DNA of 64,000 nucleotides. Origin: Diploptera punctata. Lineage: Eukaryota; Arthropoda; Insecta; Blattodea; Blaberidae. The notes below the pieces were generated by a model. It made no database searches and had not been told where the DNA came from. It saw only the letters and a program-made list of their open reading frames with translations. Shown here piece by piece: positions 22,373 through 32,773 of the stretch. The position numbers and the translations under genes were made by a program. The stretch is from NCBI GenBank assembly GCA_030220185.1, contig JASPKZ010010239.1:3546001-3610000 (forward strand), in the 5' to 3' direction. Numbering within the stretch: position 1 is the stretch's first letter; each line of letters begins with the position of its first letter.

Positions 22373-23115
22373 ATCCAGTAGATGCTATATAATATTTAAT
22401 TATAATACCTAACTTTGATTTTTATAAATAAAACATAAGCTAACAGTAAGTACAATTATTAGCCTATTTATGAAATATAATATTCAATGACACAAAAACT
22501 GAATAAAAATAAAAGAGTCAGCATACATTATTATCAATATTTTGAACCCATAGAAACGTAAAGGTGACCTAGTGACCTAAAATGAAAAAATACCTCTTTA
22601 TTCTCATATGCAATTAACGTGGGAGGATGTATTACTGTACGTAGAAACCAATAAAATGTTTTTTTGTTGAAGAAACCACGTGTATCGAAAATAAACTATA
22701 TGCAATATTTATAGTAGGTATCACTATATGCTAATAATAAATACAATCATTAATATTATTCACATACTATAATTGTATTAAATACTGAAGTAACATTAAT
22801 ATTTCCACATAACCTTATACATATGCATATAATTTCAGTTCATATAGTTGGTTCTTCCTCATTCCGATTTAAATAATATTTCAAGAATATTGAAATGTAT
22901 TTTCGTATTTCTGTCAACGGCTGTTGAAAATCCGATATAACAAAATTACTTTTGATTTGATAACATTTATATTTATTCATCCTACATATATATATATATA
23001 TATATATATATAACACATTTTATCTCCCATACATAACGAAAAGGCCTGAATGTAGTCATATCTATAAATGTTTATTTATATAAAGTATAAAGCACACTCA
23101 CGTTGCTTTATAACA

Positions 23116-23119
<4 letters not shown>
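22373..23119. other. AT-rich spacer with (TA)n at 22986-23012
   Basis: No coding or RNA features seen apart from the dinucleotide tract. Confidence 0.5.

Positions 23120-23161
<42 letters not shown>
23120..23161. repeat. (TA)n tract, family A tail
   Basis: Directly abuts the 3' end of the family A element on its sense side, as in the A copy at 2668-3092. Confidence 0.85.
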
Positions 23162-23163
<2 letters not shown>

Positions 23164-23191
23164 CATAGTGCTCTGCTCATGAGCAGGTCTT

Positions 23192-23919
23192 TCACTGCAA
23201 ACTCAGCATTCTCCACTCTTTCCTTGACTCAGCTTTCCTTTTTGTATCTCCATACAAACCATTTATTTTAATATTGTCTATCATCTGATGTCTTTTTCTG
23301 CCTCTAACTTTCTTTCCGTTGACCATTCCTTCTAGAGCATCCTTCAGCAGGCAGTTTCTTCTTAGCCAGTGCCCAATCCAATTTCTTTTCCTCTTCTTTA
23401 TGAGTTCCAGCATTGTTCTTCTTTCACCCACTCTGTCTAGCACATCTTCATTTCTTACTTTGTCTGTCCAGTTTATACGTTCCATTCTTCTCCATATCCA
23501 CATCTCAAAAGCTTCCAGTCGCTTTTCCTCATTCCGTCGTAATGTCCACGTCTCCGCTCCATATAATGCTACACTCCACACAAAGCACTTCACTAGCCTC
23601 TTTCTTATTTCTCTTGCCAAATGTCCGGAGAAAATGCTTCTCTTCTTGTTGAAAAACCATCTTTTGCCATTGCTATCCTCTGCTTTACTTCTTGACCGCA
23701 GTTCATGTTACTATTGATAGTACAACCCAAGTATTTGAAGCTCTCCACTTGCTCAATGGCCTCATCTTTAATCTTCATGTTTATCTTCCTTTGTTTCTTT
23801 CCTATAATCATGGCCTTCGTCTTATTTATATTTATCTTCATCCCATAATCCTCGCACTTGTCATTCAGCTCCATCAGCATGTTCCTCAATGTCATTGCAT
23901 CTTCTGCTAGCAAAGCCAT
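23192..23919 (-). pseudogene. Family A RT thumb and C-terminal region
   Basis: Two overlapping frames: 23605-23919 (ALLAEDAMTLRNML, KCEDYGMKININKTK, FKYLGCTINSNMNCG) and 23192-23620 (YGAETWTLRRNEEKRLEAFE, WIWRRMERINWTDKVRN, IGHWLRRNCLLKDALEGM, WRMLSLQ and stop). A frame change near 23610 separates them. Confidence 0.85.
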
Positions 23920-24085
23920 ATCATCAGCAAATCTTATGCAACTTTATTCTTCTTCCTCCCATGTTTACGCCTCCCGCATTACTGAAGCAGTTCTTCATTA
24001 GATCTTCCAGGTAGATGTTGAAAAGGGTAGGTGATAGAGGACACCCTTGCCTCACCCCTCTTCCAATTTCTCTTCCCTCTGACAT

Positions 24086-24622
24086 TTATTCTCCTATCTT
24101 CACTTTTATTCGCTGTTTCATATAAAGACTACTTATGAGCCTCCTTTCCTTCCAGTTCACGCCAATTTTCTTCAAGATCTGCAAGAGTTTATTCCAATTT
24201 ACTCTGTCAAAGGCCTTTTCCAGGTCAACAAATACTGCATAAACGTCTTTATCTTTTTCTATATATCTTTCTCCTATTGTTCGTATCAATCCAATTGCAT
24301 CTCTTGTACCCTTTCCCTTCCTGAAGCCAAACTGTTCTTCTTCCAATTCGCTTTCCATCGTAGAACGTAAACGTCGATTTAATGTTCGCAGGAGAATCTT
24401 TGCAGAGTGTGATATCAAGCTGATAGTCCTGAACTCCTTACATTTCTTTGCATTGTTTTTCTTCGGTATTGGTATTAACACTGTCTCAGTCAATTCTTCG
24501 GGCCATTCACCTTCTTTATATATATTGTTGCATAAACGCAAAATTTCCTTCTTTCCTTCACCCAAGCATTTAACTAATTCAATGGGAATTCCATCTACCC
24601 CTATTGCTTTACCATTTTTCAT
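24086..24622 (-). pseudogene. Family A reverse transcriptase core
   Basis: The 178-aa open stretch carries RT motifs in order: MKNGKAIGVDGIP (RT1), TVLIPIPKKNNAK, FRTISLISHSAKILLRTLNRR, EEEQFGFRKGKGTRDAI, and motif A VFVDLEKAFDRVNW. The QG-containing motif B (GVRQGCPLSP-like) lies beyond the frame break at about 24060, and the FADD motif near 23920-23935 sits on a one-base insertion relative to the copy at 33202-33597. So the catalytic region is present but split. Confidence 0.85.
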
Positions 24623-24924
24623 TTACTTAATTGCTAGTTCAACTTCTTCCTTCATAATTGAAAATCATTTTTCATCTCTCTGATACGTCTTCTTTATTTT
24701 TCTATATCCAAGTTAGAGCCGGACGATTTCTTGTCTCATATAGCTCCCTACTTACATATTTTTCCCTATGTCTTCAATAATTCCCTGTTTGTCTGTTATT
24801 TCTTCATTATTTTCGTGCCTCAATCCGCCACAATAGTTTTCGCGCTCTTCTTGTCCATAGTCCAAGCCTTTAACGTCCTGGTACATTAAATCATATTTTT
24901 TTGGCCGTTCCTCTTTCAGATTCT

Positions 24925-25536
24925 CTAGTTCTTCAGCATTTCACTTCTCTTAATCCCTTCTTCCCGTGCCTTGTCAGTTTCTCTTCTAAGTTCGTTGTTT
25001 AGTTTCCTGTAGTTTCTTTTGGCTTCTTCTGTATTGCTATTTTTCCATTTTCTTCTTTCTTCCATCTTCTCCAACATTTTTTCTGTGACCCAAGGTTTCT
25101 TAATATTCTTGCTCTCTTTGTATCCTATTGTTTCCTCTGCAGCTATCTGTATAGAGGTTTTCAAATGACTCCAGTGTTCCTTTGTATTGCCATATGAAAT
25201 TTCCATGGTAGAGGCTTTCTCCTGAAAATTTTGTTGGAATTTTCTCCTTTCCTCTTCAGTTTTGAGTTTCTCCAAGTCAAACTTCTTTGTTGCCTGTCTT
25301 CCTCTTATCTTCTTCAGGCAAATATCTACTTCGCCTATTAGTAGGACATGGTCTGAATTGATATCTGCTCCTGGTAGGGTCTTCGCATTTTTCAAGCAAT
25401 TTCGGAATCTTTCCTGTATGTAGTCGATCTGGTATCGTTTGTTATCCATAGGGCTTATCCATGTGTATCTTCTTCTTTTGTGCTGTTCAAACATTGTGTT
25501 TCCAATTATCATTGAATTCCTTTTACAGAAACTCAC
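24925..25536 (-). pseudogene. Family A endonuclease C-terminal half and linker
   Basis: The 203-aa open stretch begins SLVSFCKRNSMIIGN (upstream residues included) and has the APE-endonuclease end motifs YTWISP, QIDYI and DINSDHVLL (the catalytic SDH). A long charged, Lys/Glu-rich linker follows, with KKPWVTEKMLEKMEERR, probably helical and coiled. It is interrupted near 24930 before the RT. Confidence 0.8.
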
Positions 25537-25591
25537 CAGTGATTCACCTCTCTCATTCTTTTTTCCTAATCCATATTATATATATATGGTA

Positions 25592-25900
25592 AAGGTAAAG
25601 GTAAAGTGATCCCACTACAGGCCTCAGGAGGCCCTTGGGATAGTAGGAGGTTAAGGCTCCCACTTTTTCTAGACAATCGGCACTTGATGTCAGCTGTGTT
25701 GTCAGCCCTGCGTGACGGCCGCCTTTACCCCAGAACAAGCGTCTGGTGCTCATTTCAGTTAGAGGCTGAATCGACCCCAGGGCCATAGTGCCGCCAGAAG
25801 GTTTGGGTCAGTTTAAAAATCCTGACCCCACCGGGACTCGAACCCTCGACCTTCCGGCTTGTTGCGCAGTGCCTTAACCACTAAGCTACGGCGTGTCCCA
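25592..25900 (-). mobile_element. tRNA-derived SINE (family S1), best copy
   Basis: Read on the minus strand: tRNA head with A box (TAGCTTAGTGGTTAAGG) and B box (GGGTTCGAGTCCC), then a body with TTTAAACTGACCCAAACC, GGGGTCGATTCAGCC, GGCGGCCGTCACGCAGGG and GTGGGAGCCTTAACCTCC, and a 3' tail of CTTTAC repeats (25592-25610). The element is about 300 bp. Copies at 1884-2138 and 29569-29812 share the body. The tail repeat suggests mobilisation by an RTE-like LINE. Both sides are (TA)n tracts. Confidence 0.9.
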
Positions 25901-26984
25901 TATATATATATATATGTATATATAATAAATGAACGACTGAACATATGGGTTATATATAGCCTATATGTTCAGGAGTTCATTTCATGTCATATACATATAT
26001 ATATTATATGGGTGGAACTTATTTTCGGCTTTTTATATTTCATATTCCGCATACACTCTATTTTTCCCCCTTTGATTTAAGAAATATTTTAAAGTAAATT
26101 TTGTTGAAATTTAAGATGAGGAACTCGTGCCGCATTGAGCTAGAACACAGGTCGGTTCAACGAAACTGTTACTCTCCTGGTATAGCCTAATTATCAAACC
26201 TGAGATGTATTTCTCTTGCAGCAATCACTTGTAAGAACTTGTGTTATTGGAATGTTAGTAACCTCAAATAACAAATAGTCCTGATGTATCATTAAAAAAA
26301 CTCAGGGGAATAGGAACTCCATGGATAAAGCACATTACCAGGACTGGAAACAACATTTAAAAGATACTTTCAGCAGTGTCAAAATTGAAGCAACAGTGAT
26401 TTTTTAAAAAACTACTGAAAGATAAACATCTGAAAAATACTATCATGAACTTATTTAATTGTTTTGGGGGAAATGTGAGTTTTCAGCTGGAACTTTACCA
26501 GGCGGTTGACAAAAGAAATTTATTCATTGAAAATGTTCCTCTTTTGTTTTCAGCTGTCCCTCAATGTCAGTAAAGTGAAAAGCTTAAAAATACGATAGTT
26601 TTTATTTGTGGTAAACATATATGAAATTCTGGATTGAAGTTCATCGGCGATTGATGCACCATACCATGACTTAATATTTTTGAAAGAATTGAAACTATAT
26701 TAAAAAAAGTAAATGCAAGTGTTTATTCATGTGCTCTAAGCACGTTCTGTTAGTATCTATGGTATTTAAGTGAAGATATATGTATGCTTTCACTCTTTTA
26801 TGCCTACATTGACAATGACACAAAAAACAGGTATGTTTATAATTATGAAGAGGGAGAACTTGGGAACTGAGAGGAGGTACGTTGTTCTTTCGGGTGCAAT
26901 TCTTTTCGTAAGGAATTTGACGAATTTATTTCAGTTAAACCTTTGAACGTGTTTATGAAGTTACAATTTCTTAAATAAAAATCC
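25901..26984. other. AT-rich spacer
   Basis: (TA)n at 25899-25925. Low-quality resemblance to coding sequence near 26310-26600 was not strong enough to call. Confidence 0.4.
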
Positions 26985-27190
26985 TATTTCTTGGGGGGAA
27001 AATGCTTACGTTCAAGCCAAAGCGACATTAAAAATCTTCATGTAGTAAATTATACGGTAGAAAGAGGAGTGAAGTTAATGAAAGACTTTAATGGACTCTT
27101 AAGTGTAGATGAAGAACCCAAAGAATTTGTACTGAGATGTGCGGAAGCTCATCGGAAGTAGTTCCCAGATTATAAAAATACATTTAAAAA
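26985..27190 (+). pseudogene. Decayed coding remnant, C-terminus of an uncharacterised arthropod protein type
   Basis: The plus strand reads, with one frame change and stops, ENAYVQAKATLKI then NYTVERGVKLMKDFNG, LLSVDEEPKEFVLRC and AEAHRK with a stop, then FPDYKNT. The pattern AERGVKL + LLxxDEE + EHRKxFPD is one I remember from predicted uncharacterised arthropod proteins of unknown function. The region upstream of the first segment is not readable. Confidence is limited because the match is from memory. Confidence 0.35.
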
Positions 27191-27576
27191 GATTAATTAA
27201 ATAAAAATAAAACGTAGTTTTATTTGATTTTCATATTTATTATATAATTCAGTGATATACATTTAAAAAGAGGCAATTATTTATTATTTTAACAATAATA
27301 TCATTCAAACTACTGTATTTGAAGACATTTGTTGATTTATTTATTTATCTTATTTAAGACAATATGAAGATAAATGAAAGTGCCCTTGCTGTAATCAATT
27401 TTTTTGAATATGTATAAATTTAAGTCCAGTTCGGCATGAGTTAATGTTAATTTACTGTAATGAAATTTGACACACTATTAAATTGAGCTAAAAAAATGGT
27501 GGGCTTGCGTTGAAATCAGACAACATTTTAATTCCGCTCTCTAAATAAGGATCGTTCTAACATGTAGCCTATAAGA
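27191..27576. other. AT-rich spacer
   Basis: No supported features. Confidence 0.45.
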
Positions 27577-28150
27577 AGAAAAGTGCGCTCAAGTTGAGCA
27601 TTAGTTTTGAGTTTAGTTTTTGCTGTAGTCTGTTATCGATTTTCTTATATTTGCACACGTTAAGATATGGTATTTTCTACATCTTTCTCCGCATAGCAGA
27701 ATTTGCAATCTTCTGTCCGTTTTGAGGAATTTCTTGTTCGCACAAATTTTATGGTGAAAACCGTGTATTGCGAGTCTTGTTATGACGTGTCTCTGGGTGT
27801 TTCAATCTCTGGTCCAACTATCATCTAGCAACTCTAGGTCTGTCTTTCTCTTCTTGCGTTATCTGATGTTAATTAGTTCCTGGTAGCCAGAGTTGTAATC
27901 TGTTGTCTTCTATTAAATAGCTATTTCTCATGAGCTCGTAAACTAGGCGTGATGGCGCTGTTTTTCTAACTCCTAATATCCATTTTATGTACATAGCCTT
28001 GAATGTTTCTAGTCTTATCATATCGCCAATTTTAAGTTCCTCCCACATGATCCTTATTCCATACGTTATGACTGGTGCTATTGCTGATTTAAATACTGGC
28101 ATCGCTGTGTCAGTTGATAGATTGGTTATGTTCGGAAATTTTATGAGGTT
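27577..28150 (-). mobile_element. Family F-like 3' fragment (copy 3)
   Basis: The minus-strand frame 27869-28102 encodes VFKSAIAPVITYGIRIMW, LETFKAMYIKWILGVRK and TAPSRLVYELMRNSYL, closely parallel to the F copy at 14891-15459. Downstream, frame-broken sequence encodes the TRLAIHGFHHK-like segment (about 27730-27785) and a Cys-containing piece. The sense 3' end near 27580 has a GCTCAACTTGAGC hairpin beside GCGC, similar in position to the hairpins of other F copies. Confidence 0.75.
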
Positions 28151-28200
28151 TTGATGACTGCTGCCGCTAATTAGTATACGTATAAGAACTTATAACTATG

Positions 28201-29565
28201 CATAAGGACTTTATTAAACTAAAAGTAAGATACATACAATGTTATTTACAAATATGGATCGCATGGGCAGTAAGCCGTACGTGCTGTTGACAGTCCGTTA
28301 CAATAAGTTGATGTTTAAAAACAAAACAAAAAAGAAAACACAATAATATTACAATTAGATATCAATACAATTACATTATACATTAACTTAGTTATGTAGA
28401 ATTATTAAGAATTAATGGTATTGCAATTTGTTAACATATGTATTTATTCCTGAATAAGTGTTGTTCTTATTTCCCGCGTTTTGTCCAGAAATCTACCCAG
28501 GTTTATCCAATTTTCTGGGTTTACCAGTAACTCGTAGCATGCCAATCTTCCACGATTTGAATTTAGAAATCTTTCCGGTAATAACTGACGCCTCCAATAT
28601 TCTAAATCGTTACATTTTCCTAATATATGTATATCGTCTTCAAAGCTCCCGCACATTGGACATATTCGCATATCGTGATTGTCGCTAACTTTTAAAAATG
28701 TTCATGCCCCTAACCTGAACCAAGCAAGCCCTGATCTCTCTTTAAATCCTAGATTGAGTATATAAGATTCTTTTCCCCAAACTTGTTTTAGGTATCTTTG
28801 TAAAAGCAGTGATGGTTTTCCCGCACATTCGGCCAAAATATTTTGTCGATTTATATCTAAGTACCTCCTTCTAATTTTTCTCCACACATTCTTGCGATTT
28901 TCAGTCCCTTTTTCCCATACCCAACCCATCCCAATCTTTTGGAGTTCTCTCTTAATCCCGTCTGCCCAGAATTTCCCATTTGCGTTCCTAATTTGGTGGT
29001 CATAACAAATTGTTCTGAGCATTGTTTGTTCACCTTGGATTAGCCGCAACCAGTAATTGAGTACAGGAATTTTGCAGTTTATGTCGTCCTGAAATGATCC
29101 AAATCATATTAAATTCCACAGTTAGAAACGGCCTTACTAAGTCCTGTAATATATTTTAGAAAATGCGTGTATACCTTATTTAGTATTTCCATTCTTTGAA
29201 AACCCCAAATCTCACTACCATAGTGCATTACTGGCCTCACCATCGCTCCATACATTTTTTCTAACGTACTAACTGGAATATCGGGCACTCTACCCAGAAT
29301 GCTGAGAATACAATTAAGTTGTTCCCTCCCTTTGAACAATGCCATATCAATATGTTTCTTCCACTTTCCGTTCATTTTCAACGTCGTACCAAGATATTCA
29401 AAATGTTTCACGTTTTGAAGTGTTTGATCTCTATATTTCCATTCCTCTGCTCTACCATAAACCGTCCCATTTTTCAACGTCACTGTTTTTGTCTTACTAA
29501 TATTTACAGTCAATCCCCAATTCCTACAGTATATTTCCAGTAGATGTATATGTGTACCGTGTATA
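28201..29565 (-). mobile_element. Family G non-LTR retrotransposon, 5'-truncated
   Basis: In minus-strand order: an RT fragment with NWGLTVNISKTKTV, VKHFEYLGTTLKMNGKWK and MHYGSEIWGFQ (29109-29560), a C-terminal region (28702-29049) with VWRKIRRRYLDIN and KERSGLAWFRLGA, and a Cys/His motif CPMCGSFEDDIHILGKC (28444-28671), typical of the C-termini of several LINE clades. A 3' UTR of about 200 bp follows at 28201-28407. The catalytic RT motifs are missing by truncation. Frameshifts occur near 29105 and 28690. The 3' UTR also occurs alone at 8718-8940. Confidence 0.8.
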
Positions 29566-29568
29566 TAT

Positions 29569-29812
29569 ATGCTGTGTAGTAGTTGGTTAAGGAAGGTCAC
29601 GGGCTCAAATTCTATTGTGTCAGGGATTTTAAACTGCCCTAAACCTTCTAGCGGCACCATGATCCTGGGGTCGACCAACCTATAAATTAAATGAATGCTA
29701 GACTATATTCTGGGGATAAAGGCGGCCGCCATGCAGGGCTGACAACCGGCTGTAGAAAGGTGGAAGCTTTACTTCCTACCACCCGAAGGTGCTCCTAAGG
29801 ACTGATGTATGA
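29569..29812 (+). mobile_element. tRNA-derived SINE (family S1), head partly deleted
   Basis: The plus strand matches the minus-strand copy at 25592-25900: GTAGTTGGTTAAGG (A box), decayed B box, TTTTAAACTGCCCTAAACC, GGGGTCGACCAACC and GGCGGCCGCCATGCAGGG. The head is shortened between A and B boxes. It abuts the truncated 5' end of family G. Confidence 0.85.
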
Positions 29813-30223
29813 TAAATTTGTATTTTTACATTATATCTTTGACTCGTTCCATTCAATTAGTTTACTAGAAATAGAAACATGTGATTTTCTGGATTGAAAA
29901 ACTTCATTCGTACGTGATCATTTCATAATAGCTCTAGTTTGTAGTAGGGTAAAGAAGCCTGTTCAGGTGATATAGCTAATCACGTGATAAAATTTCAATT
30001 CGTTATCACGGAATGAAATGTTTAAAAAGTAGTTCCTGGTTTACTCCAAACATGGCATAAAGTTTTTGTTTTCATTTTATTGATATTCCCATCTTTTGAA
30101 AATCATTACAAAGCTTCAAAAGCCATCATGATGTTGAAGTGGTTGAAAAAGTAATTTTCTCCTCCTCTCGTGAGTGTCCTTGAAGAAATGTTCTATATTT
30201 TGGGTGTTTATGAAATATTTATA

Positions 30224-31741
30224 CTACTTACTTACTTACTCACTGGCACTATCGAACCCGTAGGTTCATGGCCGCGCGGACATAAGCTCTCCATACATCC
30301 CTATCCTGAGCTAATCCTTTCCAATCATTCCCTGTATAATTTACTTCCCTCAAATCATAGTTAATGTTATCCTCCCACCTCATTCTTGGTCTACCAACTG
30401 GGCGTTTTCCCTCTGGCTTTCCTACAAGAAGCTTCCATGCACGTCTTTCATTCCCCATACGTGCAACATGTCCTGCCCATCGCAGTCTACGAGACTTGAC
30501 TGTTCTTATTATATCTGGCTTCCTATAAAGACCATGTAGTTCATTGTTATGTAGTCTTCTCCATTCACCTGTCTGTTCATCTCTCTTTGGTCCAAAAATC
30601 CTCCTAAGTACTTTATTCTCAAATACCTGTAATCTCCTTTCCTCCCTTAAAGTAAGAGTCCATGTTTCGCACCCATATAATATAACTGGTAGAATAATAG
30701 TTTTATATATTTTCAGTTTAACGTTTTTTGAAAGGAGTTTGTACATCAAGAGTCTCTGCAATGCATAATAGCACGCATTTCCAGAATTGAGCCTATGTTT
30801 AATTTCTTTGTGCATCTCATTCCTATTTGTGATTACTGTTCCTAGGTATTTGAATTCAGCCACTTCCTCAAAATTTCCCTCATTTGTCATTAGCTGTCCA
30901 TTTCCATTATATAATGAATTTCTACGTGTGACCATATATTTAGTTTTATTGATATTTACTTCCAATCCTAATTTCTTAGTGTTAATCAACAGTGTGTGCG
31001 TATTGTCCTTCTTTAGTATCTCCTCGCTATCGGCCAACAATACTACATCATCAGCATAAACTAACAGCTTATTAATACCATTCAGTTGTAAGCCTTCCTC
31101 ATTCTCTAAAGAGTTAATGGCATGCTCTAGTACAAAATTAAACAGTAGAGGAGATAGTGCATCCCATTGCTTCAACCCATTCTGGATTTCAAAATTATCC
31201 GAAAACTGTTTGCCTACACGCACCCTACTCTTTGTGCCATTTAGACACATTCGTATAAGTCTAACTAACTTTTTAGGAATTCCGAACTCCAGCAGGATAC
31301 TATATAACTTATCCCTCTTAATTGAATCATATGCTTTTTTGAAGTCTACGTATAGTTGATGTACAGTACCATTATATTCCCATTTCTTTTCTAAAATCTG
31401 TCTTATACTAAAAATCTGATCTGTTGTAGACCTGTTTCTTCTAAATGCACATTGATGGTCTCCTAGAATGTCATCAATATAGGGAGTAAGTCTGCTGACT
31501 TATATATTTGTTAGAATTTTGTACGAAGTTGAAAGTAGTGAGATGCCCCTGCAGTTGTTGCAATCAGTTTTATCTCCTTTCTTATAAATTGGTACGATAA
31601 TTGATTCTTTCCATTCATCTGGAAGAGCTTCTTTTTCCCAAATCATACTATGCAACCAGCGTATTTTGTCCATCAATTTATCTCCCCCTGATTTTATCAG
31701 TTCTGCTGGGATTTCATCTGAACCTGATGCTTTATACATCT
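30224..31741 (-). mobile_element. Family B RTE-like retrotransposon, 5'-truncated, 13-bp TSD
   Basis: Flanked by TGAAATATTTATA at 30211-30223 and 31742-31754. The sense 3' end is TGCCAGTGAGTAAGTAAGTA, a (GTAA)n tail. It retains the RT from KMYKASGSDEIPAELI onward to the C-terminus; the endonuclease is lost by truncation. Inserted in copy 2 of the 1.25-kb repeat. Confidence 0.95.
30249..31739 (-). pseudogene. Family B reverse transcriptase, one nonsense codon
   Basis: A single frame from 31739 to 30249 is interrupted by a TAA at 31497-31499 where the copy at 56358-59247 has Leu. RT landmarks: YKASGSDEIPAEL (RT1), IVPIYKKGDKTDC, CRGISLLSTSYKIL, FRRNRSTTDQIF, motif A LYVDFKKAYDSIK, motif B NGLKQWDALSPLLFN (Trp replaces the usual Gly in QGD), motif C VYADDVVLLAD, then NKTKYMVT, FKYLGTVITNR, YGCETWTLTLREERR, LRWAGHVARMG, GRPRMRWEDN and the end RAAMNLRVR. 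The Gly-to-Trp change in motif B would probably inactivate it even without the stop. Confidence 0.9.
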
Positions 31742-32169
31742 TGAAATATTTATATTATACTCCAATATTTTATTTTAATACCGGTATATACTGAAGCAAC
31801 TGATACACGAGTCTTAACAATATACAATTATGATATGGTACAGGAGCTTCCGAATTTACGATTTTTTATATAATTTTTCTTATGATATGACTCTCTTATA
31901 TTTAACCGTGTGAATGTATTTACTTATTTATTTATTTTTTTAGTGAGAAGAAAATTCTTAAGAATATTAATAAGTTTTCATGTTAGTTATGTTACGTAGA
32001 AATCAGTTATATTAAAATTAACATGTTACTCATTAACAGGCTATGATAATAAGACTAGGTAGGTATTTGATTGAAACAAATTTCCTAAAACCATTTTTTC
32101 ATTGTCCGTTAAAATATTGAATTTGTCTGCATTTTCAATTTTCGTTGTTATATTTCTAAAATGTTATTT

Positions 32170-32588
32170 ATTATTATTATTGGACAGTAAGTAGAAAACA
32201 GACCAACAAGCTGTTAGTAGTAGAATTGGATTTTGGAGGCGATCGCTAAGAATTTTAAAAAGGGATAAGATCAGAAACAGCACAAATAGGGAAATTATGC
32301 AAGTTGAAGAAAAAACATATGGGAAAAAAGTAGAATAAAACGTTTGAAATGGTATGGACACCTCATAAGAATGGAAGAAGAGAGAATACCAAAGAAGATC
32401 CTTAATTGGAAAGCTAATGGAAGAAGTAGAAAGGGCAGGTCTAGAGAACGATGGATGGATGTAGTAAGGAGAAGTATGGAAGCTAGAGATTTGAGGAAAC
32501 AAAGATGCTTTAGATAGAAACCTCTGGTGACAAATCACTTCGGGTTGAAGGAGAAACACTGTATTGTGGAATATTCCTAAATTTAATA

Positions 32589-32631
<43 letters not shown>

Positions 32632-32635
32632 TCAT
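32170..32635 (+). mobile_element. Family H RTE-like 3' fragment, plus strand
   Basis: The plus strand encodes, with a frame change near 32315, LLVVELDFWRRS, LRILKRDKIRNSTNREIMQV, RIKRLKWYGHLIRMEEERIPKK, GRSRKGRSRERW and MEARDLRKQR, the standard RTE-like C-terminal region. The 3' UTR ends AATAAAGT into (ATT)n at 32584-32631. 5'-truncated. Second insertion in copy 2 of the repeat. Confidence 0.8.
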
Positions 32636-32773
32636 GCCTATATTTATATTTTTACTATAATGTTGGACTAGTAAATTTTTAGACAATTTGTCAGCAAGTG
32701 TTTTCTTAACATTATTATTTGATGTTAAGTTTATTTTTAGACGGAAATAGACCTAAAATTAAATGTTGTTTAT

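Larger units (their letters stand above)
23162..25556 (-). mobile_element. Family A RTE-like retrotransposon, 5'-truncated, 2.4 kb
   Basis: A minus-strand element with the second half of an APE endonuclease, a basic linker, a full RT domain and the RTE-like C-terminal region. 5' truncation at about 25556 removes the first half of the endonuclease. The 3' end runs into (TA)n. Frameshifts divide the coding sequence into at least four pieces. Related copies are at 2668-3092 and 32774-35320. Confidence 0.85.

Noticed and set aside
25553..25788. Short open frames on both strands near 25.6 kb
   Set aside because: They are frames across the S1 SINE body, not genes.
30544..31359. Several plus-strand open frames
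   Set aside because: They are antisense shadows of the family B RT; identical shadows occur at 56676-57488.
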